17,095 bases of DNA from an uncultured Christensenella sp. (GTDB taxonomy: Bacteria; Bacillota; Clostridia; Christensenellales; Borkfalkiaceae). This document shows positions 6,491 through 13,540 of the stretch, in pieces. Position 1 is the stretch's first letter. Each line of letters opens with the position of its first letter. A model generated the notes under the pieces. It ran no database searches. It saw only the letters and a program-made list of their open reading frames with translations, and was not told where the DNA came from. The translations under genes and the position numbers were made by a program. Location: positions 1 to 17,095 of the forward strand of contig CAJUHC010000025.1 in the NCBI GenBank assembly GCA_910586345.1, written 5' to 3'.

Positions 6491-6925
6491 TTAATTTAAT
6501 TTATTGCTGTCGACCGAGAACGCATAAACGTCTCTGTCCTCGGGAAAAATAGGACCCGTGATTACAGGCAGATTCAAAGGCGAAATATACGCGCTTGCCG
6601 TAAGATTGGTAACGGCGGCACGCAAGTAAGGATAAATAAGTTTAGTACCCTCTATTACGAAATTGCGTTCCTCGTTCTGGTTCGCGACTTCAACCTCAAA
6701 TACTCCGACGAGGGTTACGTTTATATCGAAAGGTTTAGGCTCGGCTTCGGTAGATTCAATCTTTACCGACAGCGCGATGAAATTTAGTTTTTCGTTGCCC
6801 GTCACTTTTCTCACCTGACGCGAAAACTGAGGTTTTATATCGAGTTTGTCGTCCGGTTTAAGTTTAACGCGGTTAAGCTTGAATGAAAGTTCTTCCGCGG
6901 TTATGCCTTTAAAATCGATTTTCAT
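6491..6925 (-). CDS. SecB-like protein-export chaperone
   Basis: The 144-residue protein resembles SecB. A beta-sheet region has LNFIALSVKIEST and FDINVTLVGVFEVEV with alternating hydrophobic residues. This is followed by IEGTKLIYPYLRAAVTNLTA (91-110), matching the SecB helix IxFPYAREcIssmvsrg, and then SPLNLPVI (115-122), matching the SecB FPQLNLAPVNF loop. SecB tetramers hold unfolded preproteins and pass them to SecA; SecB-like proteins in other settings can act as toxin-antitoxin chaperones. There is no adjacent toxin-antitoxin pair here, and the C-terminal SecA-binding tail of proteobacterial SecB is absent. The start at 6925 has AGGAG nine bases upstream, and a perfect promoter and a terminator make it a monocistronic unit. 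I am confident of the fold family, less so of an export role. Confidence 0.8.
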   Translation of the reverse strand: MKIDFKGITAEELSFKLNRVKLKPDDKLDIKPQFSRQVRKVTGNEKLNFIALSVKIESTEAEPKPFDINVTLVGVFEVEVANQNEERNFVIEGTKLIYPYLRAAVTNLTASAYISPLNLPVITGPIFPEDRDVYAFSVDSNKLN

Positions 6926-6949
6926 AAAATTTTACTCCTGATTGGTTCT

Positions 6950-6978
6950 ATTATATAGATAAACTTATTTATTGTCAA
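6950..6978 (-). promoter_or_regulatory. consensus promoter of the SecB-like gene
   Basis: On the minus strand TTGACA (6978-6973), 17-base spacer, TATAAT (6955-6950). Both boxes are perfect. The start should fall near 6943, leaving an 18-base leader that holds the AGGAG site. Confidence 0.9.
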
Positions 6979-6997
6979 TTAAACCCTCTATTTTTTA

Positions 6998-7026
6998 TTG
7001 ATTAAATTTCTCCGTTATTATATAAT
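6998..7026 (+). promoter_or_regulatory. promoter of the TIGR03960-DUF2344-rng operon, predicted leaderless
   Basis: TTGATT (6998-7003), 17-base spacer, TATAAT (7021-7026). With normal spacing transcription begins at 7033-7034, which is the A of the ATG at 7034 or one base before it. It is divergent from the SecB-like promoter, with 19 bases between the -35 boxes. Confidence 0.75.
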
Positions 7027-7033
7027 TTAAATT

Positions 7034-8782
7034 ATGACTGTAAACCTTGAAAATCTGCGCGAACTTCTGCTTCGCGTCGAAAAACCCTCGCGCTATACCG
7101 GCGGAGAATTCGGCGCTCCCGCACTCAGACCGAGCGCGTTTGATTTTTGTATGTGCTTCCCCGATTTATATGAAGTCGGTATGAGCAATCTCGGAATAAA
7201 AATCGTCGCCGAAAGCATACTCGAGCGCGGATATACCGCGGACTTCTGTTTTACTCCGTACAAAGATTTCGGTTCGGGACTTAAAGAACTCGGAGTTCCG
7301 CTCTACTCTCTCGGTCTTAAAAAACCTCTGAAAGAATTCGATATGCTCGGGTTCTCTATGCAGTTCGAACTGTCTTACACTAATATGCTTTATATGCTGG
7401 ATTTGGCAGGTATTCCGCTTTTGCGCAAGGAACGCGAAAACGGAAATTATCCGCTTATCGCAATCGGCGGACCGTGCGCGGTCAATCCCGAACCCGTCGC
7501 GGATTTCGTCGATATAGTTTTTATCGGCGACGGCGAATCCGTAGACGCGGACGTCGCTGATTTATACGTCAAACACGGCAAAGCGACGAAAGAGTTTTTC
7601 GACGAAATAATCAAACTTGACGGAGTTTACGTTCCCGCGCTTTCGAATAAAGTCAGAAAAGCTTTAATAAACGACCTCGACGGCGCAATTTTTCCCGAAC
7701 GTTTTACGGTGCCGAACTGCGAAAGCGTCCACGACAGGGCGGTTATAGAAGTTATGCGCGGATGTTACCGAGGCTGCCGTTTCTGTCAGGCGGGATTCAT
7801 ATACAGACCCGTGCGCCCCAGAAGCGCGGAAACGCTGACTAAACAGGCTTGCTCGCTCATTGCGAACACGGGTTACGACGAAGTCAGTCTGAATTCTCTT
7901 TCCACGGGAGATTATCCTTCGTTGCGCGGGCTTATAAAAAGCCTTAAAAACAGTTTGCCAGACGGCGTTACCCTTGCCCTTCCCTCCCTGCGCGCCGACA
8001 GTTTCGACGGAGAATTCGCACAGGACGCAAGACGCGTTTCTCTCACTTTCGCGCCCGAAGCGGGTACGCAAAGACTCCGCGACGTTATAAACAAGGACAT
8101 AACCGAAGACGAGATAATAAAAGCTGCGGAAAGCGCGTTTGACATAGGATATTCCGCGGTGAAACTGTATTTTATGCTCGGATTGCCGACAGAAACCGAC
8201 GAAGATCTGGAAGGTATCGGGCGCATATGTTCGATAATCAAGTACTGTTACAAAAAGAAAAAGCGAAACAAACCTTTAAGAATTTCCGTTTCCTGTTCTA
8301 CGTTTATCCCGAAGCCGTTCACGCCCTTTCAATGGGAAAGGCTGTCAACTCAAGACGAGATAAAATCGAAGCAGGAAAAGCTTATAGCTTCTCTGCGCGG
8401 CAAAGGAGTAACTCTGAATTGGAGCGACGGTTTTACCGCCAAGCTCGAAGCCGTACTTGCGAGAGGCGACAGGAATATCGGTAAAGTAATAGAACTCGCG
8501 TATAAGAACGGCTGTATCTTCGACGGCTGGGACAAAGAGCTCAATAAAGACGGCTGGAAAAAAGCGTTCGAAGAATCGGGAATATCCCCCGACGAATATA
8601 TCCGCGAACGAGACGAGAACGAAATTCTGCCGTGGGACTTCATAGATATAGGAGTCACGAAAGAATTTCTGCTCTCCGAAAGGCGCAAAGCTTATGCGGG
8701 AATAGTTACGGGAAACTGTCAGAACTCCTGCAAGGGCTGCGGATTGCAAAAACAGTGTTCCTCCGCTGGAGGTAAAAAATGA
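7034..8782 (+). CDS. TIGR03960 family B12-binding-type radical SAM protein
   Basis: The 582-residue protein has an N-terminal cobalamin-binding-like Rossmann region (about 30-200, with FPDLYEVGMSNLGIKI and the GGPCAVNPEP and GDGES turns). A radical SAM core follows, with its cluster motif C244-x3-C248-x2-C251 in MRGCYRGCRFCQAG. The SVSTFIPKPFTPFQWE-like segment (here ISVSCSTFIPKPFTPFQW) is typical of this family. The C-terminus has a second cysteine group (C562, C566, C569, C575) that could hold another metal site. The radical SAM cluster makes the 5'-deoxyadenosyl radical; the substrate of TIGR03960 proteins is not established to my knowledge, but the gene is regularly next to a DUF2344 gene and rng/rplU in Clostridia, hinting at RNA or ribosome modification. 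No Shine-Dalgarno precedes the ATG. It overlaps the next gene by 4 bases (ATGA). Confidence 0.92.
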   Translation: MTVNLENLRELLLRVEKPSRYTGGEFGAPALRPSAFDFCMCFPDLYEVGMSNLGIKIVAESILERGYTADFCFTPYKDFGSGLKELGVPLYSLGLKKPLKEFDMLGFSMQFELSYTNMLYMLDLAGIPLLRKERENGNYPLIAIGGPCAVNPEPVADFVDIVFIGDGESVDADVADLYVKHGKATKEFFDEIIKLDGVYVPALSNKVRKALINDLDGAIFPERFTVPNCESVHDRAVIEVMRGCYRGCRFCQAGFIYRPVRPRSAETLTKQACSLIANTGYDEVSLNSLSTGDYPSLRGLIKSLKNSLPDGVTLALPSLRADSFDGEFAQDARRVSLTFAPEAGTQRLRDVINKDITEDEIIKAAESAFDIGYSAVKLYFMLGLPTETDEDLEGIGRICSIIKYCYKKKKRNKPLRISVSCSTFIPKPFTPFQWERLSTQDEIKSKQEKLIASLRGKGVTLNWSDGFTAKLEAVLARGDRNIGKVIELAYKNGCIFDGWDKELNKDGWKKAFEESGISPDEYIRERDENEILPWDFIDIGVTKEFLLSERRKAYAGIVTGNCQNSCKGCGLQKQCSSAGGKK

Positions 8783-9369
8783 TTTCGTTCAGACACACCA
8801 AAACAGACGGCGCGGAATACCTCTCGCATCTCGATTTATTAAGGCATATTGACCGAACCTTAAAACGCGCGCGCATTGCAGTCAAGACGAGCGAAGGCTT
8901 TCACCCCCACCCTAAAATTTTTATGAACAACCCGCTCGGGCTCGGTATAAAATCGATTGCGGAATATTGCGCGGTTGAAACCGATTTTAACGGTGATTTT
9001 AAAAAAGCTTTCAACGAAAATTCCCCGAACGGAATAAAATGTCTCGATTTCAAAACCGTAGACCGAGAACCCAATTTCGCGCACACAATCGAACGGTGCG
9101 GATACTCCGCAGAATGGAACGCTCCTTTCGATACGGAAGAATTTTTGAACCGAAGCAAAATAGTCGTAACCGACAAACGCGGACGCACCTTAGACGTCAG
9201 ACCGAGAATATATTCGCTCGAATTAAAAGACGGAACGCTTTCGTTCACGCTCGGTTGCGGCGAAAACAATCTCCGCCCCGACCTTTTTTGCGAAATCCTG
9301 CAAAACGAATACGGCGGAAAGGCGGGCAATATAACAAAGATTTCGGCTTACGGTAAATACACGTTTTAA
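8779..9369 (+). CDS. TIGR03936 family radical SAM-associated protein (DUF2344)
   Basis: The 196-residue product begins with the family signature: ISFRHTKTDGAEYLSHLDLLRHIDRTLKRA, then TSEGFHPHPKIFMNNPLGLGI. DUF2344 proteins occur either next to or fused to TIGR03960-type radical SAM enzymes and are assumed to work with them, perhaps as a substrate-binding partner; the reaction is unknown. The ATG overlaps the stop of the radical SAM gene (ATGA) and is preceded by GGAGG within the end of that gene, so translation is coupled. The C-terminal half is less conserved, as usual. It is 12 bases upstream of the RNase G gene. Confidence 0.92.
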   Translation: MISFRHTKTDGAEYLSHLDLLRHIDRTLKRARIAVKTSEGFHPHPKIFMNNPLGLGIKSIAEYCAVETDFNGDFKKAFNENSPNGIKCLDFKTVDREPNFAHTIERCGYSAEWNAPFDTEEFLNRSKIVVTDKRGRTLDVRPRIYSLELKDGTLSFTLGCGENNLRPDLFCEILQNEYGGKAGNITKISAYGKYTF

Positions 9370-9384
9370 AGGAGCCTAACGTTG
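9368..9384 (+). promoter_or_regulatory. ribosome binding site and TTG start of rng
   Basis: AAAGGAG at 9368-9374 overlaps the stop codon of the preceding gene and is seven bases from TTG at 9382. No in-frame ATG or GTG lies between the upstream TAA and this TTG, and the family N-terminus begins exactly here. Confidence 0.8.
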
Positions 9385-10878
9385 GCTAAAAAAACGCTAT
9401 ATTTCGACGGTTACTGCGATTACGTTTTATCCGCAGTCGCAGAGCACGGAAAAATCACTGATTTCAATTTCGAAAAGAAAAACAGCGCTTCCGTCATCGG
9501 CAACATCTATAAAGGCAGAATAGAAAACGTTTTGAACGGAATGAACGCGGCTTTCGTCAATTGCGGTTTAGCGCGCAACTGCTATCTGTCCGCGGACGAC
9601 GTATTCCCCGACGCAAATAAATACGACGGAAACTTAACCGAAATTCCCGACGCGCTCAACCTTAAAGAAGGCAGTGAAATTATGGTACAGGTCGTTAAAG
9701 CCCCCGTAGGCAATAAAGGCGCTCGCGTAACGGCATTTCCCGCTTTCGTCGGGAAAAACCTGATATATACGCCCTGCGCTTCGTTTGTAGGGGTATCGCG
9801 CAAAATCAAAGACGGCGAACTGAGAAAGAACCTGATATATTCCGCGGGCAAACTCAAACGTAACGACGAAGGGCTTGTCTTCCGCACAGCCGCACCGTAT
9901 GCAAAACGCGAAATCATCGAACTCGAACTCGGCTATCTCAGAAATCTTTATACAGGCGTGTCCAACGCGTTCAGAACCGCAAAAATCGGAGACTTACTGT
10001 ATTCCGATTTGGAGCTTCCTATGAGAGTTATGCGCGATACGTTAAGCTACGACATAGAACGGATAATCGTCGGCTCGGAAAGATTAAAAAAACTTGTTCA
10101 CGAGCTCGTGAATTTATATCCGCCGGCTTACAGAAAACCCGTGGTTTTACACGATTCGGGCGAGGATATGATGCAGGAATTCGGTTTGACGGAGCAAATT
10201 CTCGAAATTATTTCCCCTCGCGTAACTCTCGAAAACGGAGCATATCTCGTAATCGAAAAAACGGAAGCTCTGACGGTTATAGACGTAAACACGGGAAAAT
10301 TCACGGGCGGCGACAGTCTCGAACAGACGGTATATTACACTAACATTCTCGCCGCGCGGGAAATCGCGCGTCAGGTAAAACTAAGAAATATCGGCGGCAT
10401 AGTCGTTGTCGATTTCATAGATATGACGAATCCCGCCCACGGAAAATCGCTTGTAGAGGAACTCGAACGCGCCTTGAAAAACGACAGCGCGAAATGCTCG
10501 GTAGCTTCTATGTCAAAGTTCGGGCTTGTTGAGTTTACGAGAAAACGCACGGGAACAAGTCCGCTGTTGCTTCTTACAAGACCTTGCAGACATTGCAAGA
10601 CGGGCTATATAAAAGCACCTAAATTCCTTGCTTTTTTTATACGCTCCGAACTGTTGAAATTTTATAAAAACGGTATAAGGACCGTTCGTCTGGATATGAA
10701 CGCGGATTTGGCGAAAGAACTCAATGACTGGCGGGAATTCGCCGAAGAATTAAAAAGCCGTCTTCCCGACGCCCGGATTTATTTCGCTCCGCACAGAAGC
10801 TACCCCGAAGAACAAATCAATTACCGTACGGAAAACGACTCCTTTCCTCTGCCACAGAACGCTTTTGCATTATTCTGA
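9382..10878 (+). CDS. rng: ribonuclease E/G family endoribonuclease (TTG start)
   Basis: The 498-residue protein is an RNase G-sized member of the RNase E/G family, which cleaves single-stranded RNA during rRNA maturation and mRNA decay. An S1 RNA-binding domain starts near residue 37 (GNIYKGRIENVLNGMNAAFV). The DNase I-like catalytic core carries the metal ligands D301 (TVIDVNTGKFTG) and D344 (VVVDFIDM), 43 residues apart as in E. coli RNase E. The zinc-link cysteines are C402 and C405 (CRHC), and a small C-terminal domain follows. There is no RNase E-like scaffold tail. The only start that fits the family N-terminus (MAKKTLYFDG) is TTG at 9382, with AAAGGAG seven bases upstream; this non-ATG start may limit expression. 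It is the last gene of the three-gene operon and ends at a terminator. Confidence 0.94.
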   Translation: MAKKTLYFDGYCDYVLSAVAEHGKITDFNFEKKNSASVIGNIYKGRIENVLNGMNAAFVNCGLARNCYLSADDVFPDANKYDGNLTEIPDALNLKEGSEIMVQVVKAPVGNKGARVTAFPAFVGKNLIYTPCASFVGVSRKIKDGELRKNLIYSAGKLKRNDEGLVFRTAAPYAKREIIELELGYLRNLYTGVSNAFRTAKIGDLLYSDLELPMRVMRDTLSYDIERIIVGSERLKKLVHELVNLYPPAYRKPVVLHDSGEDMMQEFGLTEQILEIISPRVTLENGAYLVIEKTEALTVIDVNTGKFTGGDSLEQTVYYTNILAAREIARQVKLRNIGGIVVVDFIDMTNPAHGKSLVEELERALKNDSAKCSVASMSKFGLVEFTRKRTGTSPLLLLTRPCRHCKTGYIKAPKFLAFFIRSELLKFYKNGIRTVRLDMNADLAKELNDWREFAEELKSRLPDARIYFAPHRSYPEEQINYRTENDSFPLPQNAFALF

Positions 10879-10885
10879 TATAAAA

Positions 10886-10913
10886 CCGCCCGCAAGCAAA
10901 CGCTTGCGGGCGC
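10886..10913. terminator. strong hairpin terminator between rng and the convergent membrane protein gene
   Basis: CGCCCGCAAGC (10887-10897) pairs perfectly with GCTTGCGGGCG (10902-10912) around an AAAC loop. The minus-strand side is followed by GTTTTAT, the plus side by a weaker CAACTTATATTTT. It probably ends transcription in both directions, more efficiently for the minus-strand gene. Confidence 0.85.
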
Positions 10914-10924
10914 AACTTATATTT

Positions 10925-11326
10925 TCAAACGCTATTCTGATTATCCGTTTCCGGGATTCGCTCCGCCGTATCCGGCGTATTTGATTTCCGTGCCGATAAA
11001 CAAATACTAATGATATTGACGGCGAGAGACAGAACCGAGAACATTAAAACGACTATCGGAACAGCAAAAGTGAATTTTATTTCTTCACAAGACTCGCCCA
11101 TAAATTCGGCTAAACCCAGGTTTTCCAAACTTTTTATCAACTCCTTAGTCGAGATAACCGCAAGCGCAAGAAACGCCGCCGCGGAAAGAGTCAATAAAAT
11201 ATTAATAACAAGGTCGGATATTTTATATCGCTTGTCCGCCGCACCGTCGATACTCTTTTTAAATTGCACTGCGGCAAAAACCGCAACGGCAATCAGCATT
11301 ACAAGTGCAAACACGAAAGAAATCAT
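10925..11326 (-). CDS. small membrane protein of unknown function
   Basis: I do not recognise this 133-residue protein. It has three likely transmembrane helices (about 1-20, 38-62 and 88-112), a short basic loop after the first (QFKKSIDGAADKRYK), an acidic loop between the second and third (GESCEEIKF), and a hydrophilic C-terminal tail of about 20 residues. The ATG has GAGG only two bases upstream, which is too close for an ideal ribosome binding site, so the true start may be the GTG at codon 5 or the ATG at codon 10. A promoter (11353-11381) lies upstream. It is convergent with rng and appears to be a single-gene unit. Confidence 0.65.
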   Translation of the reverse strand: MISFVFALVMLIAVAVFAAVQFKKSIDGAADKRYKISDLVINILLTLSAAAFLALAVISTKELIKSLENLGLAEFMGESCEEIKFTFAVPIVVLMFSVLSLAVNIISICLSARKSNTPDTAERIPETDNQNSV

Positions 11327-11352
11327 TGCCTCTGTAATAAATAGTTACGCAA

Positions 11353-11381
11353 AGTATAGCACACAATTTCTCCAATTACAA
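11353..11381 (-). promoter_or_regulatory. promoter of the small membrane protein gene
   Basis: On the minus strand TTGTAA (11381-11376), 17 bases, TATACT (11358-11353). Start expected near 11346, about 20 bases before the ATG. Confidence 0.65.
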
Positions 11382-11402
11382 TACCTAATCCGAATTTTAC
11401 CG

Positions 11403-11436
11403 AAAAAAAAGACTTCCCTTGCAGGAAGCCTTTTTC
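11403..11436 (-). terminator. intrinsic terminator of the helical-protein gene
   Basis: Directly after the stop codon the minus strand reads AAAAAGGCTTCC, a TGCAA loop, then GGAAGTCTTTTTTTT. The stem is about 12 bp with one G-T pair, followed by eight T residues. The matching A-run makes it able to act on the plus strand too. Confidence 0.9.
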
Positions 11437-11877
11437 TTATAAAAACGTTTTGAGTTTTTTCTCGAAACCTTCTTCTAAAACTATAAGTTCGTTCAGTAAT
11501 TTTTTTACGTCGGTTTCCATTGCATTCTCACCGTCGGTAAGAGAAGTCTTTAACGAAGTTATGCCGTTAACGGTCCCTCTTATCATCATCTGAGCTATGT
11601 TCTGCGCAGAGTTGTCGGAAGCCGTTCCCATCTTTATCGCGCTCCACATCATCGCTTTTTTTATAGGGCTCGGTTCTTTGAGATTGAGGTCGTATTTGAA
11701 AGCGAGCTGAGCCGCCTTACTGCAAATTTTTTCGTATTCTTCGTGCTGGCGCATTATCTCTTCGCGGATATCGCCGTCCTCCACTTCGGGCATAATATCC
11801 GAAATGGAAGTAAGCGCAAGCTGCGCGTTGCGGTAAATCTCCGCCACTATTTCGCTGTTGGATTTAGTCTGTTCCAT
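11437..11877 (-). CDS. small all-helical protein of a Clostridia-type family, function unknown
   Basis: The 146-residue protein is predicted to be almost entirely alpha-helical and lacks a signal peptide or membrane segment. The arrangement IVAEIYRNAQLALTSISDIM, REEIMRQHEEYEKIC, KKAMMWSAIKMGT-x-NSAQNIAQMMI and LIVLEEGFEKKLKTFL recalls a widespread uncharacterised group of clostridial four-helix-bundle proteins, possibly ferritin-like in shape (DUF2383-like). The conserved di-iron ligands of ferritins are not obvious, so I make no metal claim. AAAGGAG precedes the ATG with good spacing and a terminator follows immediately. It is divergent from the lipoprotein gene at 12015. Confidence 0.7.
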   Translation of the reverse strand: MEQTKSNSEIVAEIYRNAQLALTSISDIMPEVEDGDIREEIMRQHEEYEKICSKAAQLAFKYDLNLKEPSPIKKAMMWSAIKMGTASDNSAQNIAQMMIRGTVNGITSLKTSLTDGENAMETDVKKLLNELIVLEEGFEKKLKTFL

Positions 11878-11951
11878 AAAATTCTCCTTTCGGCTTTATA
11901 TTCTGTTACCGTTAGTTTAAGTATTTCCTTTAAATTTATTCACTGCGCCTA

Positions 11952-11980
11952 TTGCATTTTATTATTAATAAGAGTATAAT
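11952..11980 (+). promoter_or_regulatory. promoter of the lipoprotein gene
   Basis: TTGCAT (11952-11957), 17 bases, TATAAT (11975-11980). Start near 11987, about 28 bases before the ATG, with GGAGG at 12003-12007 as ribosome binding site. Confidence 0.8.
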
Positions 11981-12014
11981 GAACGTAATAAAATAATATT
12001 ACGGAGGCTTTATT

Positions 12015-12995
12015 ATGAAAAAACGTTTGTCTGCGGCGCTGATTGCCGGAACGGTAGCGGTATCGGGTATAATCTGTCTTTCCGCCTGCGTCAATTCAGT
12101 CGCTATTCCCAAAGGCGAAGAAGTAACGAAAGCGGTCTGGGAAAAAGCTTTAAGCACGGAAAATCTCGAATCTCTTAAAAACTACACAATAAACGCATCC
12201 GCGACTGCGGACGCTGCCGTTAAAGGTTCGGTTACTTACGGCAAATTAACGGAAAACGTTTCCGCGGACAGTCACTTGTCGTTAACTCAGCTTAAACTCT
12301 ACGACGAGGTTAACGATAAAGCTTACGAAGAATACAATACCGTAACAAAACTCAAAGCCGTTTCCGACGACGAAAATTTAAACGTCCTGCAAAGCGCGAC
12401 GAATAAAAATTATTACGAACTCAGCGAAAAAAAAGATGATATCAAAACCTACTGGAACGCCGGGTATTCGAAAGAAGAACAGCAAATCAGCAATTACGGT
12501 AAAGAATACGAAGAAAATTATTGGCGCGCGAGCGAAACAACGAGTTTTATCTATAACGACTTTGTTTCGTTTTTTGACGAAACGTTCTACGATAAAGCCG
12601 AGGATACGGCAAACGAACCGAGAAAGTCCGGCAAGATAACCGAATTTTACGACAGTTTTACGTATTCCGGCGGATATTATTCGGCGACGCTCTATATGGA
12701 AGCCGATATATACGACGAACTCAATCTCAGCGACGTTATCGAATGTAAAGTCACGCTGAGCTTCAAAGACAGGAATATCATAGGTTATAAAATAGAATTT
12801 GACGCTAACGGAAATTTAAGCAACGATAAAAAAGATTCTGTCAATTATAATTTCGAATATAAGATTAAAGGCAAAACCGCAGTCGCCGTATCGGATTTAA
12901 ATAAAACCGACCCCGCTAAAATAATTAACTCAGACATTAAAAAAGCCATAGACAAAGCGAAAGCCGATAAAGCAAAACTCGAAGAAAACAGTTAA
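12015..12995 (+). CDS. lipoprotein of unknown function
   Basis: The 326-residue protein has a clear lipoprotein signal peptide: MKKR, a hydrophobic core, then the lipobox LSAC with the lipidated cysteine at 25. The mature part is rich in Asp, Glu, Lys, Tyr and Asn, with alternating beta-strand-like segments (for example YYSATLYMEADIY and IECKVTLSFKD) and a Lys/Ala/Asp-rich C-terminal helix (DIKKAIDKAKADKAKLEENS). The layout, a short conserved start and a long beta-rich body, is seen in many Clostridia surface lipoproteins, but I find no named domain or catalytic motif. A LolA/LppX-like fold would be one guess. The gene has its own promoter and a terminator. Confidence 0.78.
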   Translation: MKKRLSAALIAGTVAVSGIICLSACVNSVAIPKGEEVTKAVWEKALSTENLESLKNYTINASATADAAVKGSVTYGKLTENVSADSHLSLTQLKLYDEVNDKAYEEYNTVTKLKAVSDDENLNVLQSATNKNYYELSEKKDDIKTYWNAGYSKEEQQISNYGKEYEENYWRASETTSFIYNDFVSFFDETFYDKAEDTANEPRKSGKITEFYDSFTYSGGYYSATLYMEADIYDELNLSDVIECKVTLSFKDRNIIGYKIEFDANGNLSNDKKDSVNYNFEYKIKGKTAVAVSDLNKTDPAKIINSDIKKAIDKAKADKAKLEENS

Positions 12996-13000
12996 AATCA

Positions 13001-13037
13001 AAACGCGCGCATTAATAAAGACGCGCGCGTTTTTTAT
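13001..13037 (+). terminator. intrinsic terminator of the lipoprotein gene
   Basis: AACGCGCGC and GCGCGCGTT form a GC-only stem around an AT-rich loop of about 11 bases, followed by TTTTTTATTT. It begins a few bases after the TAA. Confidence 0.9.
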
Positions 13038-13058
13038 TTCCTCAAAGGGTAAAAACGG

Positions 13059-13087
13059 TTGACATTATTTTTTTATTATGTTAAATT
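13059..13087 (+). promoter_or_regulatory. promoter of rplU-rpmA
   Basis: TTGACA (13059-13064), 17 bases, TAAATT (13082-13087). Start expected near 13094, leaving a leader of about 97 bases before rplU. Confidence 0.8.
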
Positions 13088-13093
13088 ATTTAG

Positions 13094-13190
13094 CGAGCCG
13101 CTCGGAACGGGCTTTTTAAACGCGCATTGCGCTGCCTGAGCCCTTTGGGCACGGTATTCCGGCGAGACTGGTTTAGAGGAGGTAAATTTT
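13094..13190 (+). promoter_or_regulatory. structured 5' leader of rplU, candidate L21 leader
   Basis: The leader contains three short hairpins in a row. AGCC/GGCT (13096-13099 with 13110-13113) is followed by TTTTT and so could act as a weak attenuator. GCGC/GCGC (13122-13125 with 13129-13132) comes next. GCCC/GGGC (13140-13143 with 13147-13150) comes last, and its stem can extend outward through TGCC/GGTA. A leader RNA upstream of rplU is known in Firmicutes (L21 leader) and is thought to give ribosomal-protein autoregulation. I assign this by position and general shape, not by a checked alignment. AGGAGG near 13177-13182 is the ribosome binding site. Confidence 0.5.
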
Positions 13191-13493
13191 ATGTACGCTA
13201 TTTTTGAGAACGGAAGCAAACAATATAAAGTTTCCGTAGGTGACCTTTTAAAGGTTGAAAAACTGGACGCCGCTATCGGCTCCGCTGTGCAGTTCCCCGT
13301 CGTCTTAACGGCAGACGAGAACGGCGTTAAGGCGGGCAAAGAGGTTGAAAAGGTTCAGGTCGTTGCAGAAGTCGTTTCTCAGGGCAAAGAAAAGAAGATT
13401 ATAGTCTTCAAATACAAAGCAAAGAAAAACGAGAGAAAGAAGCAGGGACACAGACAGCCTTACACCCAAATCAAAGTTACGGCTATCAAATAA
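13191..13493 (+). CDS. rplU: 50S ribosomal protein L21
   Basis: The 100-residue protein begins MYAIFENGSKQYKVSVGDLL, matching the L21 start, and ends with the conserved basic segment KKIIVFKYKAKKNERKKQGHRQPYTQIKVTAI. L21 binds 23S rRNA domain II. It has an AGGAGG ribosome binding site and a structured leader upstream. In most Firmicutes rplU is followed by prp (ysxB) and then rpmA; here only 47 non-coding bases separate it from rpmA and prp is absent. Confidence 0.96.
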   Translation: MYAIFENGSKQYKVSVGDLLKVEKLDAAIGSAVQFPVVLTADENGVKAGKEVEKVQVVAEVVSQGKEKKIIVFKYKAKKNERKKQGHRQPYTQIKVTAIK

Positions 13494-13540
13494 ACGATAA
13501 CCATACTTAGGCGGAGTAATTTTTCAGGAGGATTAAAATA

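Noticed and set aside
6491..6925. Toxin-antitoxin-chaperone system with the SecB-like gene
   Set aside because: The neighbours are an LRR lipoprotein and a radical SAM gene; no toxin or antitoxin gene lies beside it, and it has its own promoter and terminator.
7664..8749. Several long open frames on the minus strand opposite the radical SAM gene
   Set aside because: They are antisense shadows of a clearly conserved gene, rich in Arg/Ser, with no family resemblance or ribosome binding sites.
11437..11877. Ferritin or rubrerythrin
   Set aside because: The protein is helical, but the ExxH ligand pairs of di-iron ferritin-like proteins are not present in the expected positions.
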